Shown: positions 1 to 9,409 of the stretch, piece after piece
Layout: every line of letters begins with the position of its first letter
Numbering within the stretch: the first letter of the stretch is position 1
From: Chitinophagales bacterium
GTDB lineage: Bacteria > Bacteroidota > Bacteroidia > Chitinophagales > BACL12
Direction: 5' to 3'
Assembly (NCBI GenBank): GCA_020636645.1
Contig: JACJXO010000001.1
Location: 1 to 64,000 of the forward strand
Length of the DNA stretch: 64,000 nucleotides
Program-made: the position numbers and the translations under genes
Notes under the pieces: model-generated
Databases searched by the model: none
What the model saw: the letters and a program-made list of their open reading frames with translations, nothing else
Told to the model about the DNA's origin: nothing

Positions 1-54
1 ATGCATGCCCGAAAATACAGGGAAGTTCCGGGGCGGCACCCGGAGTTCTGCACA

Positions 55-1368
55 CTACTGGAAGATTTTGAACAGATCATTGCCCACTGCAAACACCATG
101 AGCGACAGCAGCAGCACCATACCCACTACCTGGGCACGTTCCATGAACTTGTCTGACAGTTTCCTGCCGATGATGCCTTCCACGGCAATGAAAAGTATAT
201 GTCCGCCGTCCAGTGCCGGAATGGGCAGCAGGTTCATGAATGCCAGTACCATGCTCAGCAGGGCGGTCAGTCGCCAGAAGGAACGCCAGTCCCAGATCTT
301 GGGAAAATACTGGGTGATACCAATAGGAGATTGGATGCTTTCGGTCGCCTTGATCTGGCCTGTCACCAGCTTCCACATACCCACTGCCTGGTAGAAGAAT
401 ACTTCAAAGGCATCGCGGGCTCCGTAAACAAATGCACTGCCGAGTTTGTAATCGGTGGTTTGATATTTATCCAGCAATTTGATCTGTGCTACAAAACCAA
501 GTGCCCCTGCAGTATCAACCGGGGCATCTATGGTGACGGTATCTCTTCCTCGAAATACAGTTACCGCAACCTGACCGCCTTTGGAAGCTGCCATCTTTTC
601 CTTGAATTCCCCATAGCATGAAATTGGCTGGCCATCAACAGCGATCAACTTGTCTCCTACCTGAAGTCCTGCATCTCTGGCAGAAGAAGTATCCGGAAAC
701 TCATCAATCACGACAGAACTGAGTGGTTCAATAAAGCCATAGCCTGCACGTACCTGCTGGAAATAATCGTTGGGCACGTCGATGACCACATCCTTACCAT
801 TGCGCTCTACGGTGACCTTTGCCCCGAACAACACCTTCATGGATACGTAGTCATCGTAGCGGTCGAAATGCTTTCCGTTCACCGCCACGAGTTTATCGCC
901 CGTCTGGAATCCCATATCGCGGGCACCGGCTGAAGCATAGATACCATCCTGATTGATGGTACCTACGGAATAATAGCTCTTATCGAAATGGTTGTGGATG
1001 ATTGTATAGATGATGATGCCCAGGATCACGTTCATGACGATACCGGCTATCATGACGATGAATTTCTGCCAGCCCGGTTTGGAACGCAGTTCATATGGCT
1101 GGGGTTCGCCCTTCATCTGCTCCTTGTCCATGCTCTCGTCTATCATGCCGACGATCTTCACATAGCCGCCCAGAGGCAGCCAGCCGATGCCGTATTCGGT
1201 ATCGCCTCTCTTGAAGGAAAAGAGCTTTTTGCCCCAGGCATCAAAGAATATGAAGAACTTCTCCACCCGGACCCCGAACATGCGGGCGGCCAGAAAGTGG
1301 CCGAGTTCGTGAATGAACACCAGGATGGTGAGGGATAATATCAGCTGAGCTACTTGTATAATGACCAT
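55..1368 (-). CDS. rseP: RseP-type site-2 intramembrane zinc metalloprotease
   Basis: M50 family protease of the inner membrane that cleaves transmembrane substrates, typically anti-sigma factors, during envelope stress. The 437-residue protein begins with a hydrophobic helix carrying the zinc motif HELGH at residues 20-24. A membrane segment follows near 103-124, then two PDZ domains at roughly 133-200 and 215-285. The C-terminal membrane region contains the third zinc-ligand motif NLLPIPALDGG at 379-389. Length and order fit RseP/RasP with a doubled PDZ. The ATG at 1368 places the HELGH helix at the very N-terminus, as in the family. It lies 58 nt downstream of the GH3-like gene on the same strand, so cotranscription is possible. 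Its substrate cannot be inferred because no sigma/anti-sigma pair is present in the window. Confidence 0.95.
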   Translation of the reverse strand: MVIIQVAQLILSLTILVFIHELGHFLAARMFGVRVEKFFIFFDAWGKKLFSFKRGDTEYGIGWLPLGGYVKIVGMIDESMDKEQMKGEPQPYELRSKPGWQKFIVMIAGIVMNVILGIIIYTIIHNHFDKSYYSVGTINQDGIYASAGARDMGFQTGDKLVAVNGKHFDRYDDYVSMKVLFGAKVTVERNGKDVVIDVPNDYFQQVRAGYGFIEPLSSVVIDEFPDTSSARDAGLQVGDKLIAVDGQPISCYGEFKEKMAASKGGQVAVTVFRGRDTVTIDAPVDTAGALGFVAQIKLLDKYQTTDYKLGSAFVYGARDAFEVFFYQAVGMWKLVTGQIKATESIQSPIGITQYFPKIWDWRSFWRLTALLSMVLAFMNLLPIPALDGGHILFIAVEGIIGRKLSDKFMERAQVVGMVLLLSLMVFAVGNDLFKIFQ

Positions 1369-1426
1369 AGGAGTGCAAAATTCGTCAAATAACGCCGGAT
1401 GGCGGATGGTATTGGTTTAAATCTTG

Positions 1427-2926
1427 TTAACGGCTTCTCCAGCGAATGAGTTCATCAGCGATCTTCCGGTCGTTGGAGAGGCGTGGCACCTTGTTTTGTC
1501 CGCCCAGTTTCCCCTGTGACTTCATGTATTCTCGGAATCCGCCATTTTCTATAGGTGTGATGACCAGGGGCCGGAGCACAGCGCCTGTGATGAGATCCTT
1601 ATAATAGATGTTCTTCTCCTGCAGGTGACGATCCAAATCGGCAGCAAATTGTGCCATATCAGACGGAGGTACATCAAATTCCACCAGCCATTCGTGGTAG
1701 GGAAGGCCTTCTGCGGGATCGACCTGCGGGGCCACGGTGAATTCACTGACGCGGACACCTGCTACGGCAGCTGCCTGTTGCATGGCGTACTCCACTTCTT
1801 CACCGATGACATGTTCGCCGAAAGCGGAGATGAAATGCCTGATGCGTCCTGTTACCACGATGCGGTAAGGATTGAGGGAGACAAAGCGCACAGTATCGCC
1901 GATGCTGTATCCCCACAGACCGGCATTGGTATACAGCACGAGTGCATAGTTTGTTTCTGTGTCCACCTCTGCCAGCGACAATCTCTTCGGATGTTCGTTG
2001 TGGTATTCGCTTACCGGAATGAATTCAAAATAGATGCCGCTGTTCACGTTGAGCAGCAGACCCGGTTCTTTCTGACTGTCCTGAAAGGCGATGAATCCCT
2101 CCGATGCCGGATAGGTCTCAACGCTGTCTATGCGTTTGCCCATCAGCTCCTCCATCTTGTGGCGGTAGGGTTCGTAGTTGACACCACCATAGACGAAAAG
2201 TGAAAAATTCGGGAATATGTCTTTGACGGCTTCCTTACCACTGAGCTCTCTGAGTTTCTCGAAATACATGATGACCCATGGCGGGATGCCGGAGATGAGG
2301 CTCATGTTCTCTTTGATCGTTTCACGGGCGATGGCTTCTACCTTTTCTTCCCAGTCTTCTATGCAATTGATCTCATATGACGGGAGGCGATTGCGCAGCA
2401 GGTAATTGGGCACGTGGTGATAGACCAGACCTGATAACCTGCCCATCTGAATGCCATGCATCTCCTGCAACACCGGACTGCCCTGCAGGAAGATCATCTT
2501 ACCTGCGATGAAGTCGGTCTTTCCGGTCTCGTGGATATAACTCAATAAGGCATTCCTGGCAGAAGTGATGTGATTGGGCATGGACGCCTGGGTGATGGGA
2601 ATATACTTGGCTCCAGACGTGGTGCCGGAGGTCTTGGCGAGGTAGAGTGGTTTTCCCGGCCAGAGGATATCGGGTTCACCATTCTTCACCCGGTCGAACC
2701 AGGGCCTGAGGCCTTCGTAGTCACGCACCGGCACACGTTTCACCAGATCTGCATGAGACTTTACTCCCATCAGATCATGTTCCTGCCCGAACACGGTCAG
2801 CCCTGCCCGGAAACAGAGGTCCTTCAATATCTGTTCCTGATGCCAGACGGCATTCTTCTGCTCCGCATACATCCTTCGAACCACCAGGGCGGCAAAGGGT
2901 CTGGAAAGGAGGCCTTTGAAATTCAC
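1427..2926 (-). CDS. GH3-like acyl-adenylating enzyme (auxin-responsive GH3 family)
   Basis: Member of the GH3 branch of the ANL adenylating superfamily. Plant relatives join amino acids to carboxylate hormones; the bacterial substrate is unknown. The 499-residue protein has the ATP-binding signature TSGTTSGAKYIP at residues 99-110, a YPASEG motif at 272-277, and a GYSIGDTVRF stretch near 339-348 that corresponds to the adenylate-binding region. A C-terminal mobile domain follows. Length is normal for bacterial GH3 homologues (about 500). The start is a GTG at 2926; a perfect TAnnTTTG promoter box ends only 4 nt upstream, so the mRNA may be leaderless. The alternative ATG at residue 20 would remove a conserved-looking N-terminus. 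Family assignment is firm and the reaction is inferred. Confidence 0.9.
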   Translation of the reverse strand: MNFKGLLSRPFAALVVRRMYAEQKNAVWHQEQILKDLCFRAGLTVFGQEHDLMGVKSHADLVKRVPVRDYEGLRPWFDRVKNGEPDILWPGKPLYLAKTSGTTSGAKYIPITQASMPNHITSARNALLSYIHETGKTDFIAGKMIFLQGSPVLQEMHGIQMGRLSGLVYHHVPNYLLRNRLPSYEINCIEDWEEKVEAIARETIKENMSLISGIPPWVIMYFEKLRELSGKEAVKDIFPNFSLFVYGGVNYEPYRHKMEELMGKRIDSVETYPASEGFIAFQDSQKEPGLLLNVNSGIYFEFIPVSEYHNEHPKRLSLAEVDTETNYALVLYTNAGLWGYSIGDTVRFVSLNPYRIVVTGRIRHFISAFGEHVIGEEVEYAMQQAAAVAGVRVSEFTVAPQVDPAEGLPYHEWLVEFDVPPSDMAQFAADLDRHLQEKNIYYKDLITGAVLRPLVITPIENGGFREYMKSQGKLGGQNKVPRLSNDRKIADELIRWRSR

Positions 2927-2930
2927 GTTG

Positions 2931-2938
2931 CAAAGATA
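2931..2938 (-). promoter_or_regulatory. Bacteroidota -7 box (TATCTTTG) of the GH3-like gene
   Basis: Exact match to TAnnTTTG on the minus strand, ending 4 nt before the GTG start. I see no TTG at the usual -33 distance. Transcription from this box would start at or near the start codon. Confidence 0.5.
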
Positions 2939-3036
2939 GAATACCGCTGTGGACGATTGAATAGTTAGTATGTGGATCGCTTTTCGTCGTTCGATACGGG
3001 CAAATGGTCATGTGAGATCATTTTCCTCACTCTCCA

Positions 3037-3052
3037 CTCCGCATTCCGCATT
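3037..3052 (+). repeat. 16-nt intergenic word CTCCGCATTCCGCATT, copy 1
   Basis: Lies in the divergent spacer between the GH3-like gene and comEC. An identical 16-mer occurs in inverse orientation at 43774-43789, upstream of the DHH phosphoesterase gene. Confidence 0.6.
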
Positions 3053-3089
3053 CCTGTCTTTCCACTTTTTCCATATATTTACCTCCTTC

Positions 3090-5189
3090 ATGCATCGCTT
3101 AACCCATCTGCCGGCAGTTCGCCTGCTGCTGCTGCTTTTGCCTGGTATGCTGCTGGGTATCCATATGCTCTCTCTGCCTGTTGGATGGTGGTATATCAAT
3201 GCTTTTGTTTTCCTGTTGCTACTGCTATCCGGATCGGTTCGTTCCATCCGTTTCAGAACAGCACTTGCCATGATACAGGGTATTTCGATGGCGAGTCTGA
3301 TCTTCCTGCTGGCGGTTACTTACGGTCATTTCAGAACTCCCTGGAATATTTCAGATCACTATGTACACTTCAGCGAATTATCAGGCGAGAGGGTCTTCCG
3401 GATAGAAGAAATCCTTAAACCCACACAGAGAGGTGTGCAAGCTCTTGCTTCTGTAGAAGAACTCCATACGGAGGAACACCGGATCATGTGCTCAGGCAAT
3501 ATCCTGATCTATCTGGACACATCAGGACTCAGGCAGAGCATTCAGCCGGGAGAGCGTTTTCTGACCAGCCGGATGCCTGTTGATCCGTCCGGACCAAAGA
3601 ATCCGGGTGCATTTGACCATCGCCGGTATCTGGAAACACAGGGCATAAAGCAGGTCTGGTATCTGAGGGGTGATGATCTGAAATGGCTGCAATATGACCC
3701 GCCGGGAATGCTGCGCAGGTGGACCCTGGCCTCACGTGATTACGCCCGTGCAGCTTTAAGCACGGCATTACCGGACAGCACTGTGAGAGGTGTGGCACTG
3801 GCGCTCATCATTGGCGACAGATCTCTTTTGGACGCAGGGGTCAGAGACACATTTTCAGGAACCGGAACTATGCACATACTTGCAGTGAGCGGATTACATG
3901 TAGGTATTCTATATGTGATACTGGAAAAAATGCTGCTGCTTTTTCCACTTTTCAGGAGAAGAGATATTTTGAAAGGCTATGCAGCACCTGTGGTGATCGT
4001 TTGTTTTATCTGGTTTTATGCCCTGCTAACGGGCTTGTCGCCATCCATATTCAGGTCGGCGATCATGTTCACTTTCCTCGCCTTCGGCCGGCCGGCGGGC
4101 AGGTATGTCAATTCCTTCAACATACTTGCAGCATCAGCCATTACCCTGTTGCTGATAGATCCGATGATGATCAGGCAGGTAGGCTTTCAGCTTTCTTTTC
4201 TTGCAGTCTGGGGCATTATCAGCTTCCAGCCTCTGCTGGCAGGACTTTGGTATCCACAAAGCAGGATATTACAATATTTCTGGTCACTGCTAACCGTTTC
4301 AGTGGGTGCACAGCTGGGTACAGCACCTATTTCCATATACTATTTTCACATATTTCCGAATTACTTCCTTCTGGCCAATATGGTGGCTATTCCACTTTCC
4401 TTTCTCATTCTCAGTAACGGGATGTTTACCATTGTTACGGCTTTCCTGCCTGCTGTTTCTTCTACATCGGGTATCCTGCTGGATCATCTGTTACGATCCA
4501 TGCTCTGGTGTTTGGAACAACTGTCATCTGTTCCGGGTGCCCTGACAGCCGGATTGTATCCCTTGTTCCAGGTAACGATCCTGTTATACCTGCTGCTGTG
4601 GTCCGGATGGCTGTACCTGGAACACCGCAAATTTTTTCTTCTTGCAGTGGTCATCTGTCTGGCCGTGCTTGTCACCACATTGCAGGAGCTCTATATATGG
4701 CGTGACAAACAAAAGAATGAACTGATCTTATTCAATGCCAAAGGCACCACTCCGGTGGCCGTCAGACAAGACGGAACAGCAGCTTATTACAGTGCTGAAG
4801 ACGGGATTGAAAACGGGCTTCCGGATCATTTGGTCAGGAGGTGGCTGCATACATCTACTTTGAATGAAGCTGCTCTTCCGGAAGTCTTTGAATGGCAGGG
4901 AAAGACCATTCGCATTATGAAGGAGCAATACCTTACCGGGTCTGTTTCTGCTGATTTTGTTCTGCTCAGAACGGATCAGCAGTTGAATCCTGAAGAGTTA
5001 TCAAAACTGGAACCAAATGCCGTGTGGATACTGGGCAATGAAGTCAGTTCTAACACTTGCCGCAACTGGAGATCATATGCTGCAGCAAATGACATGACCT
5101 GCTATTGTTTGCGTGACGGAGCGGTGATACTCGAATCAGTTGCTGATGAATCGGGCCGTGTAGGTATCAGCTCCTTGTCCAACAACTAA
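3090..5189 (+). CDS. comEC: ComEC/Rec2-type DNA uptake channel, short form
   Basis: Polytopic inner-membrane protein predicted to carry single-stranded DNA across the membrane during natural transformation. From the ATG at 3090 it has 699 residues. Two or three N-terminal membrane helices come first, then an OB-like periplasmic domain (residues about 60-190). The competence domain follows, with the motif HILAVSGLHVG at about 262-272, and then a run of membrane helices. The C-terminal 150 residues (after the last helix) lack the HxHxDH metal motif of the metallo-beta-lactamase domain found in long ComEC proteins. I chose the ATG at 3090 over an upstream in-frame ATG at 2970 because the upstream 40 residues are low-complexity and run through repeat-like intergenic sequence. 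Its 3' end overlaps the convergent T9SS gene by 54 nt. dprA is also in this window. Confidence 0.92.
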   Translation: MHRLTHLPAVRLLLLLLPGMLLGIHMLSLPVGWWYINAFVFLLLLLSGSVRSIRFRTALAMIQGISMASLIFLLAVTYGHFRTPWNISDHYVHFSELSGERVFRIEEILKPTQRGVQALASVEELHTEEHRIMCSGNILIYLDTSGLRQSIQPGERFLTSRMPVDPSGPKNPGAFDHRRYLETQGIKQVWYLRGDDLKWLQYDPPGMLRRWTLASRDYARAALSTALPDSTVRGVALALIIGDRSLLDAGVRDTFSGTGTMHILAVSGLHVGILYVILEKMLLLFPLFRRRDILKGYAAPVVIVCFIWFYALLTGLSPSIFRSAIMFTFLAFGRPAGRYVNSFNILAASAITLLLIDPMMIRQVGFQLSFLAVWGIISFQPLLAGLWYPQSRILQYFWSLLTVSVGAQLGTAPISIYYFHIFPNYFLLANMVAIPLSFLILSNGMFTIVTAFLPAVSSTSGILLDHLLRSMLWCLEQLSSVPGALTAGLYPLFQVTILLYLLLWSGWLYLEHRKFFLLAVVICLAVLVTTLQELYIWRDKQKNELILFNAKGTTPVAVRQDGTAAYYSAEDGIENGLPDHLVRRWLHTSTLNEAALPEVFEWQGKTIRIMKEQYLTGSVSADFVLLRTDQQLNPEELSKLEPNAVWILGNEVSSNTCRNWRSYAAANDMTCYCLRDGAVILESVADESGRVGISSLSNN

Positions 5190-7748
5190 TAGATAAGCAC
5201 CCGGCGCAAGTGTATTCGCCAAGCCCCAGGTACTCTTTCCTGAAGCATCAGTAAACAAGCCAGACGCTGCTACCAACTGTCCGGTTGAAATGGAATAAAT
5301 ACCGGCTCTTACATGTCTTCCAGACATAGCTGAACAGGTGAATGACAATTGGTTGCCGTGCACCGGATTGGGATGGATGAGCAGCGAGGAGATCTGTTGT
5401 ACTTTATCATCCACAGCCGTGATCGCATCAATAGAAGTGGTTTTCCATAGCCCACCAGAAACACTGCCGGCCCAGATCGTCTGTCCGGTAGGATCGTTCG
5501 GGTCTATCATGATGGCACGGGTGCGGCCGCCCACATTGTTGGGCCCCCTCTCCTGCCAGATAATGTCGTTGCTGACACCGCCGGGGTCTATGGTGCCATC
5601 CCACAATCCTCTTCCGTGTGTTGCTACGGTGATTCGTCCATCTTCGGGACGAATACGGATCATATCGGTACGCACCACAGGAAAATAAGTGCAGGGAATC
5701 CATACCGTTGCTTCGCCGTTCAGCTGATCGGTATAGAACACACCTAATTCGGTAGCGATATAGGCCACATTCGGATTGCCCGGATGAATAGCAGCCCAGT
5801 TGACCGGCACATCCGGAAAATCTCCTTCTACCGATGTCCATATGGGAGAACCCGATAAGGCGTTGGTGGTTTCCCAGATACTATTTACATTATAGTTGGA
5901 GTAGGTAACTATCAGGTGGTTGGCATCATTCACATCTACTGCAATACTGGAGCAGTATCGGGTACTACCAAAACCGGTTGCGTCAGGGATCATATTGGAT
6001 GGATCGAGCCCGAAAGGCGATGAACCACCGTCCACAAAACTGGCGTCATACAGCACAGCTGGTTCTGCATTGCTGACATTTCTGCCAATGAAAACGAGGT
6101 TAGGCGGATTTGTTGAAACAGCAATTGCAGAGATCGTTCCTCCATAGGTACAGGCTTTCTCCCAACCGGATGTATCTGCGGTGGACGCATTGATCAAACG
6201 CCAGAGTCCGGCATTGCTGGCCATATACAGATTTTCAGGATCGACCGGATCGATCTCAATAGGATTAATGAACAGGAGGTTATCATCTGTTACATTCGGA
6301 TTGGTCAGTGTATCCGGCATTTCAAAACCACCGTTATCAAATCTGAACAGTCTTCTATACTGGGTAGTTGTATAAAAAATATCTTCATTGATACTGTTGA
6401 TGGCACAGAAAGCTCCATCGGCACCTGATACGGGTTTGAATGAAGATAAACCCGGGTTATATGCCAGAAGAGAACCATTATCCTGTGTACCACCAATAAG
6501 CACATCGCTGCCTGCCTGGCCGGACATAGCATGGGCATAATACTGGGTCACATTATAGCCATCGTTCCTGCTGTAGATGGTGGGGTTATCGGCAGAAAAA
6601 TTGAGTGTTTTATAGATACCCCCGTCATTGCCAAAATACACTTCCTCCTGATTTCTGAAAACAGCCGCATGCTGATCCACGTGCATGTATCGGAGCAGGG
6701 AAGAGTCCAGACTTCCCCGCGTAAGCTGATCCCAGGTACCCCCTCCGTCAGTACTTCGCCAGATGTTCAGTCCGCCGGCAATGATAAGATTAGGATCTTC
6801 CGGCGATACCTCAATGACCAGATCGTACCAGGCCTGACGTGCTGCCAGTTCATTGTCATCGCCGGGCAGATTGGTAGCCTGCCAGGTGGCACCACGATCA
6901 TCGGTGCGGTAGATGCCCTGGATACGAAAACTGGTGGAACAGGGAATGGCATAAGCGATATCCGGATCTGACTTGGACACAGCCAGTTCAATGCGATAGT
7001 ATCCGGTAGAAGGAAGCCCGACAGTTTGTTTGGAAAAGGTGGCACTATCTCCGTTGGCAGAATAATAGATGCCGTCGGTCTCGAAGATGCCAATTCCGAC
7101 AAACACCCCGCCATCGCTGGTGATCTCTACATCACAGATGCTGTTTCGTCCGGATCCTGCACCACTTCCCAGCACTTTCTGCCAGGACTCTCCGCCGTTG
7201 GTGGAACGTTGCAATCCACCTGAGCGGGTGGCTACATAGATATCGCCGGTAATGGGATGCACGTCAATATCCTGACAGTACTGAAAGATGGCAGAATCTG
7301 TGGATGGCAATTGAAACCAGGTCTCTCCGCCATCGGTCGATTTGAATATCCCGGCCCCGCGAACGGCATCTGCATTGAACCATCCTTCGCCGGTACAGAA
7401 ATAAAATACATTGGTATTATTCGGATCGTAGGTGATCTTCGTAATGGCCAGAGAAGGAAAGTAATCATTCACCTGCTGCCATCCGTCTTCAGATCTGGTA
7501 TTGCCCTGTTCATGCCGGTAGTAACCTCTGGCTTTCAGGGTTCTGTAGGCCGACATAAGTGCACCATCCGGTATGCGACCGGTTTCGGGGTCCTGCTTTT
7601 TCAGCAGGTCGAAAGCGAAAGCATCGTAGGCTTCTGCAAGTTCATTTTCAGGTGTATCTTCCTGCGTCATGCCGGAATGATGCATGTCTGTAAGCAGGAA
7701 ACTGCTACCGGCCAGAATCAGCAGTATGGTCAATAGTCGGCCACTCAT
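5136..7748 (-). CDS. Secreted multi-blade beta-propeller (sortilin/BNR-like) protein with T9SS sorting domain
   Basis: An 870-residue exported protein. An N-terminal hydrophobic segment (residues 4-20) acts as signal peptide. The body holds repeated BNR/sortilin-type motifs such as GIFKSTDGGETW, GLQRSTNGGESW and GIYRTDDRGATW, indicating one or two 7-10-bladed propellers. The last about 75 residues are a T9SS type A domain (IHPNPVHGNQ, then a terminal GAYLLVVG strand), so the protein is probably delivered to the cell surface. A WQERGPNNVGGRTRAI...GGLWKTTS blade, which normally opens such propellers, lies near the C-terminus instead (about residues 745-788). The ATG at 7748 directly precedes the signal peptide, and a near-match -7 box (TATCTTCG) lies at 7754-7761. 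Substrate or ligand is unknown. The last 18 codons overlap the end of comEC. Confidence 0.88.
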   Translation of the reverse strand: MSGRLLTILLILAGSSFLLTDMHHSGMTQEDTPENELAEAYDAFAFDLLKKQDPETGRIPDGALMSAYRTLKARGYYRHEQGNTRSEDGWQQVNDYFPSLAITKITYDPNNTNVFYFCTGEGWFNADAVRGAGIFKSTDGGETWFQLPSTDSAIFQYCQDIDVHPITGDIYVATRSGGLQRSTNGGESWQKVLGSGAGSGRNSICDVEITSDGGVFVGIGIFETDGIYYSANGDSATFSKQTVGLPSTGYYRIELAVSKSDPDIAYAIPCSTSFRIQGIYRTDDRGATWQATNLPGDDNELAARQAWYDLVIEVSPEDPNLIIAGGLNIWRSTDGGGTWDQLTRGSLDSSLLRYMHVDQHAAVFRNQEEVYFGNDGGIYKTLNFSADNPTIYSRNDGYNVTQYYAHAMSGQAGSDVLIGGTQDNGSLLAYNPGLSSFKPVSGADGAFCAINSINEDIFYTTTQYRRLFRFDNGGFEMPDTLTNPNVTDDNLLFINPIEIDPVDPENLYMASNAGLWRLINASTADTSGWEKACTYGGTISAIAVSTNPPNLVFIGRNVSNAEPAVLYDASFVDGGSSPFGLDPSNMIPDATGFGSTRYCSSIAVDVNDANHLIVTYSNYNVNSIWETTNALSGSPIWTSVEGDFPDVPVNWAAIHPGNPNVAYIATELGVFYTDQLNGEATVWIPCTYFPVVRTDMIRIRPEDGRITVATHGRGLWDGTIDPGGVSNDIIWQERGPNNVGGRTRAIMIDPNDPTGQTIWAGSVSGGLWKTTSIDAITAVDDKVQQISSLLIHPNPVHGNQLSFTCSAMSGRHVRAGIYSISTGQLVAASGLFTDASGKSTWGLANTLAPGAYLLVVGQGADTYTARFISN

Positions 7749-7770
7749 ATGAACGAAGATAATAAAGGAA

Positions 7771-8067
7771 TCAGTTCAGGGAGATGGTACCCATGAGTGA
7801 ACCGTGCATATGGTGAAACAGCAATTCTTTGACCTCAGCTTCCATAAAAGGGCTGAGAGGAAACTGATCAATGATCCGTGTGGCTTCATCTACAGAATCT
7901 GCCTCCACAACACACCACATTTTCTTCCTGTCAGCGCTGACTGCATAACTGGTTATAAGGCCTTCAGCCATCATATCGTTCACCATCATGCGCTGGCGGG
8001 GTATGCATTGCATGAATGCATCTGAACCTGCATTCAGCAATCTGATCTCAGCTATGTAAGAAGCCAT
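7771..8067 (-). CDS. Small YCII / muconolactone-isomerase-like ferredoxin-fold protein
   Basis: A 98-residue soluble protein that resembles the small alpha/beta (ferredoxin-like) proteins annotated as YCII-related or muconolactone delta-isomerase family. The visible pattern is an N-terminal beta strand (YIAEIRLL), a helix (QRMMVNDMMAEGLI), a central strand (MWCVVEADS), the helix DEATRIIDQFPL, and a final strand with two histidines (LLFHHMHG). In this family the consensus around FPLxPFM and the following strand is conserved. It has no signal peptide. It sits 22 nt upstream of the large T9SS propeller gene on the same strand and may be cotranscribed. No reaction can be assigned. The 186-nt region on its other side holds no gene I recognise. 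Confidence 0.7.
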   Translation of the reverse strand: MASYIAEIRLLNAGSDAFMQCIPRQRMMVNDMMAEGLITSYAVSADRKKMWCVVEADSVDEATRIIDQFPLSPFMEAEVKELLFHHMHGSLMGTISLN

Positions 8068-8253
8068 TGGTTTAAAGGTAAGGTGTTGTACGGAAAACCA
8101 TTCAGGTCAGTGTCATTTTTCTCCACCACCACAAGTGCTGCATTCATCCCACCTGGCTGGATCTGTGAACCAGCTCTGCCTGGCTGTGAGCATGAGCCTA
8201 ACAGCCTGAAAAGACATTGCTAACGATCTGCATCCGGCATGTCATAGTGCTGC

Positions 8254-8748
8254 TCAACGGTAGTTCTTGGGCATATCAAAGTACTCCAGTTTACCGGAAC
8301 CGGCTTCTGCAAGCCCCCAGCTTTCTGCTTCAAAACGAATACAAACTATGCCACAAGTGGGAATGATCTCATCAAATTCAGGTGAAAAGGTGTGCGCCAG
8401 ATTGGAGAAATTGGGGTTGTGCCCGAACAGGAACATATCATCATGCCTGGAGCCTCTGCTGTGTATGACTGCCAGGATCTCTTCCACATCCTTGAAGTAA
8501 AGTGACGTATTGATCTCAATGCGGCTCTTGTCATACCCGATCTCATCACATATGATCCGACAGGTAGAAATGGCACGGAGTGCGGGGCTGCTGATCACAA
8601 TACCGGGATGCACATTCTGCTTGCGCAACAATGTTCCCATGATGACAGCATCACGTTTGCCCCTGTCTGTAAGTGGTCTCTCCAGATCGTGCAGTTCACT
8701 GTATTCCCAGCTGGACTTGGCATGCCTGATGATATAGAGGGATTTCAT
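8254..8748 (-). CDS. sixA: SixA-like histidine phosphatase
   Basis: Member of the histidine phosphatase (phosphoglycerate mutase-like) superfamily, SixA branch, which removes phosphate from phosphohistidine or small phosphorylated molecules. The RHAKSSW motif at residues 8-14 supplies the catalytic histidine. A second histidine is in FLFGHNPNFSNLAH, and the ERPLTDRGKRDA segment is the usual SixA signature. With the ATG at 8748 the protein has 164 residues, normal for the family. An in-frame GTG at 8772 would add eight residues ahead of the first beta strand, which seems unlikely. It is divergently oriented to the DUF937-like gene, with a 111-nt spacer. No phosphotransfer partner is adjacent. 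Confidence 0.88.
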   Translation of the reverse strand: MKSLYIIRHAKSSWEYSELHDLERPLTDRGKRDAVIMGTLLRKQNVHPGIVISSPALRAISTCRIICDEIGYDKSRIEINTSLYFKDVEEILAVIHSRGSRHDDMFLFGHNPNFSNLAHTFSPEFDEIIPTCGIVCIRFEAESWGLAEAGSGKLEYFDMPKNYR

Positions 8749-8859
8749 GCTATGTAAAATTAAAAAGTGCACCAGAACAGCACAGGGAGGCGATGAAAAT
8801 TTTATAAGAAATCAACAATTACTAAACATTAAGTATCCGCTTCGCCGTACCTTTATTGC

Positions 8860-9408
8860 ATGTTTGAACAATTACTGGAAATAGTCAGGCAGCAGGCGGA
8901 TGAACAGATCGTTCGCAATGATGCCATCGATAACAAATTCAATGAAGACGCTATACAGGAGGCTGCCAACAGCATTCAGGATACGCTTCGCGACCAACTT
9001 GCCAATGGCAATTTACAGGATGTGATGCAACTGTTCCGCCAGGGCGATGCAGGTGCTGACAACCCAATGGTACAACAGATCAGCAGCATGTTCAGTAAAC
9101 AGCTGGGGTCTAAGTTTCAGGTAGATGGTTTGAAAGCCGATGGTATTGCCTCACAGCTCATACCGATGATCTTGTCACGCTTCATTAAAAAGACCAATGA
9201 CCCGGATGATGCATCAGTTGACATCAATGATATATTCGGATCGCTGACAGGAAATAAGTCTTCAGGTATAGATTTCAGCAAGATCCTGAAACAGGAAAAG
9301 GACGACGACGGGTTCGGTATGGACGATATCATGGACATGGTGAAGAAAGGTGCTTCCTCACAAAAAGGCGGCGGCGGATTGCTGGGTAGTCTGCTTGGAG
9401 GCAAATAG
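8860..9408 (+). CDS. DUF937-like protein
   Basis: A 182-residue protein without signal peptide. It is rich in Asp, Gln and Gly and mostly helical in pattern: QLLEIVRQQADEQI at the start, then a region with NPMVQQISSMFSKQL and ASQLIPMILSRFI, and a Gly-rich end (KKGASSQKGGGGLLGSLLGGK). This arrangement is typical of DUF937-family proteins, whose function is unknown. The stop codon is one base before the ATG of the RNase R gene, so the two are very probably cotranscribed and translationally coupled. A near-match promoter box (TACCTTTA) lies at 8848-8855, 4 nt before the ATG. Confidence in the gene is high and in the family name moderate. Confidence 0.72.
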   Translation: MFEQLLEIVRQQADEQIVRNDAIDNKFNEDAIQEAANSIQDTLRDQLANGNLQDVMQLFRQGDAGADNPMVQQISSMFSKQLGSKFQVDGLKADGIASQLIPMILSRFIKKTNDPDDASVDINDIFGSLTGNKSSGIDFSKILKQEKDDDGFGMDDIMDMVKKGASSQKGGGGLLGSLLGGK

Positions 9409-9409
9409 T

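Noticed and set aside
1..54. Weak hairpin downstream of rseP
   Set aside because: A 6-bp stem without a T-run, at the window edge.
2970..3089. N-terminal extension of comEC
   Set aside because: Runs through spacer sequence including the dispersed 16-mer; the ATG at 3090 starts the first membrane region.
8068..8253. Small gene or RNA in the spacer between the YCII-like and SixA genes
   Set aside because: No frame with a family pattern, no clear hairpin or promoter that I can define.
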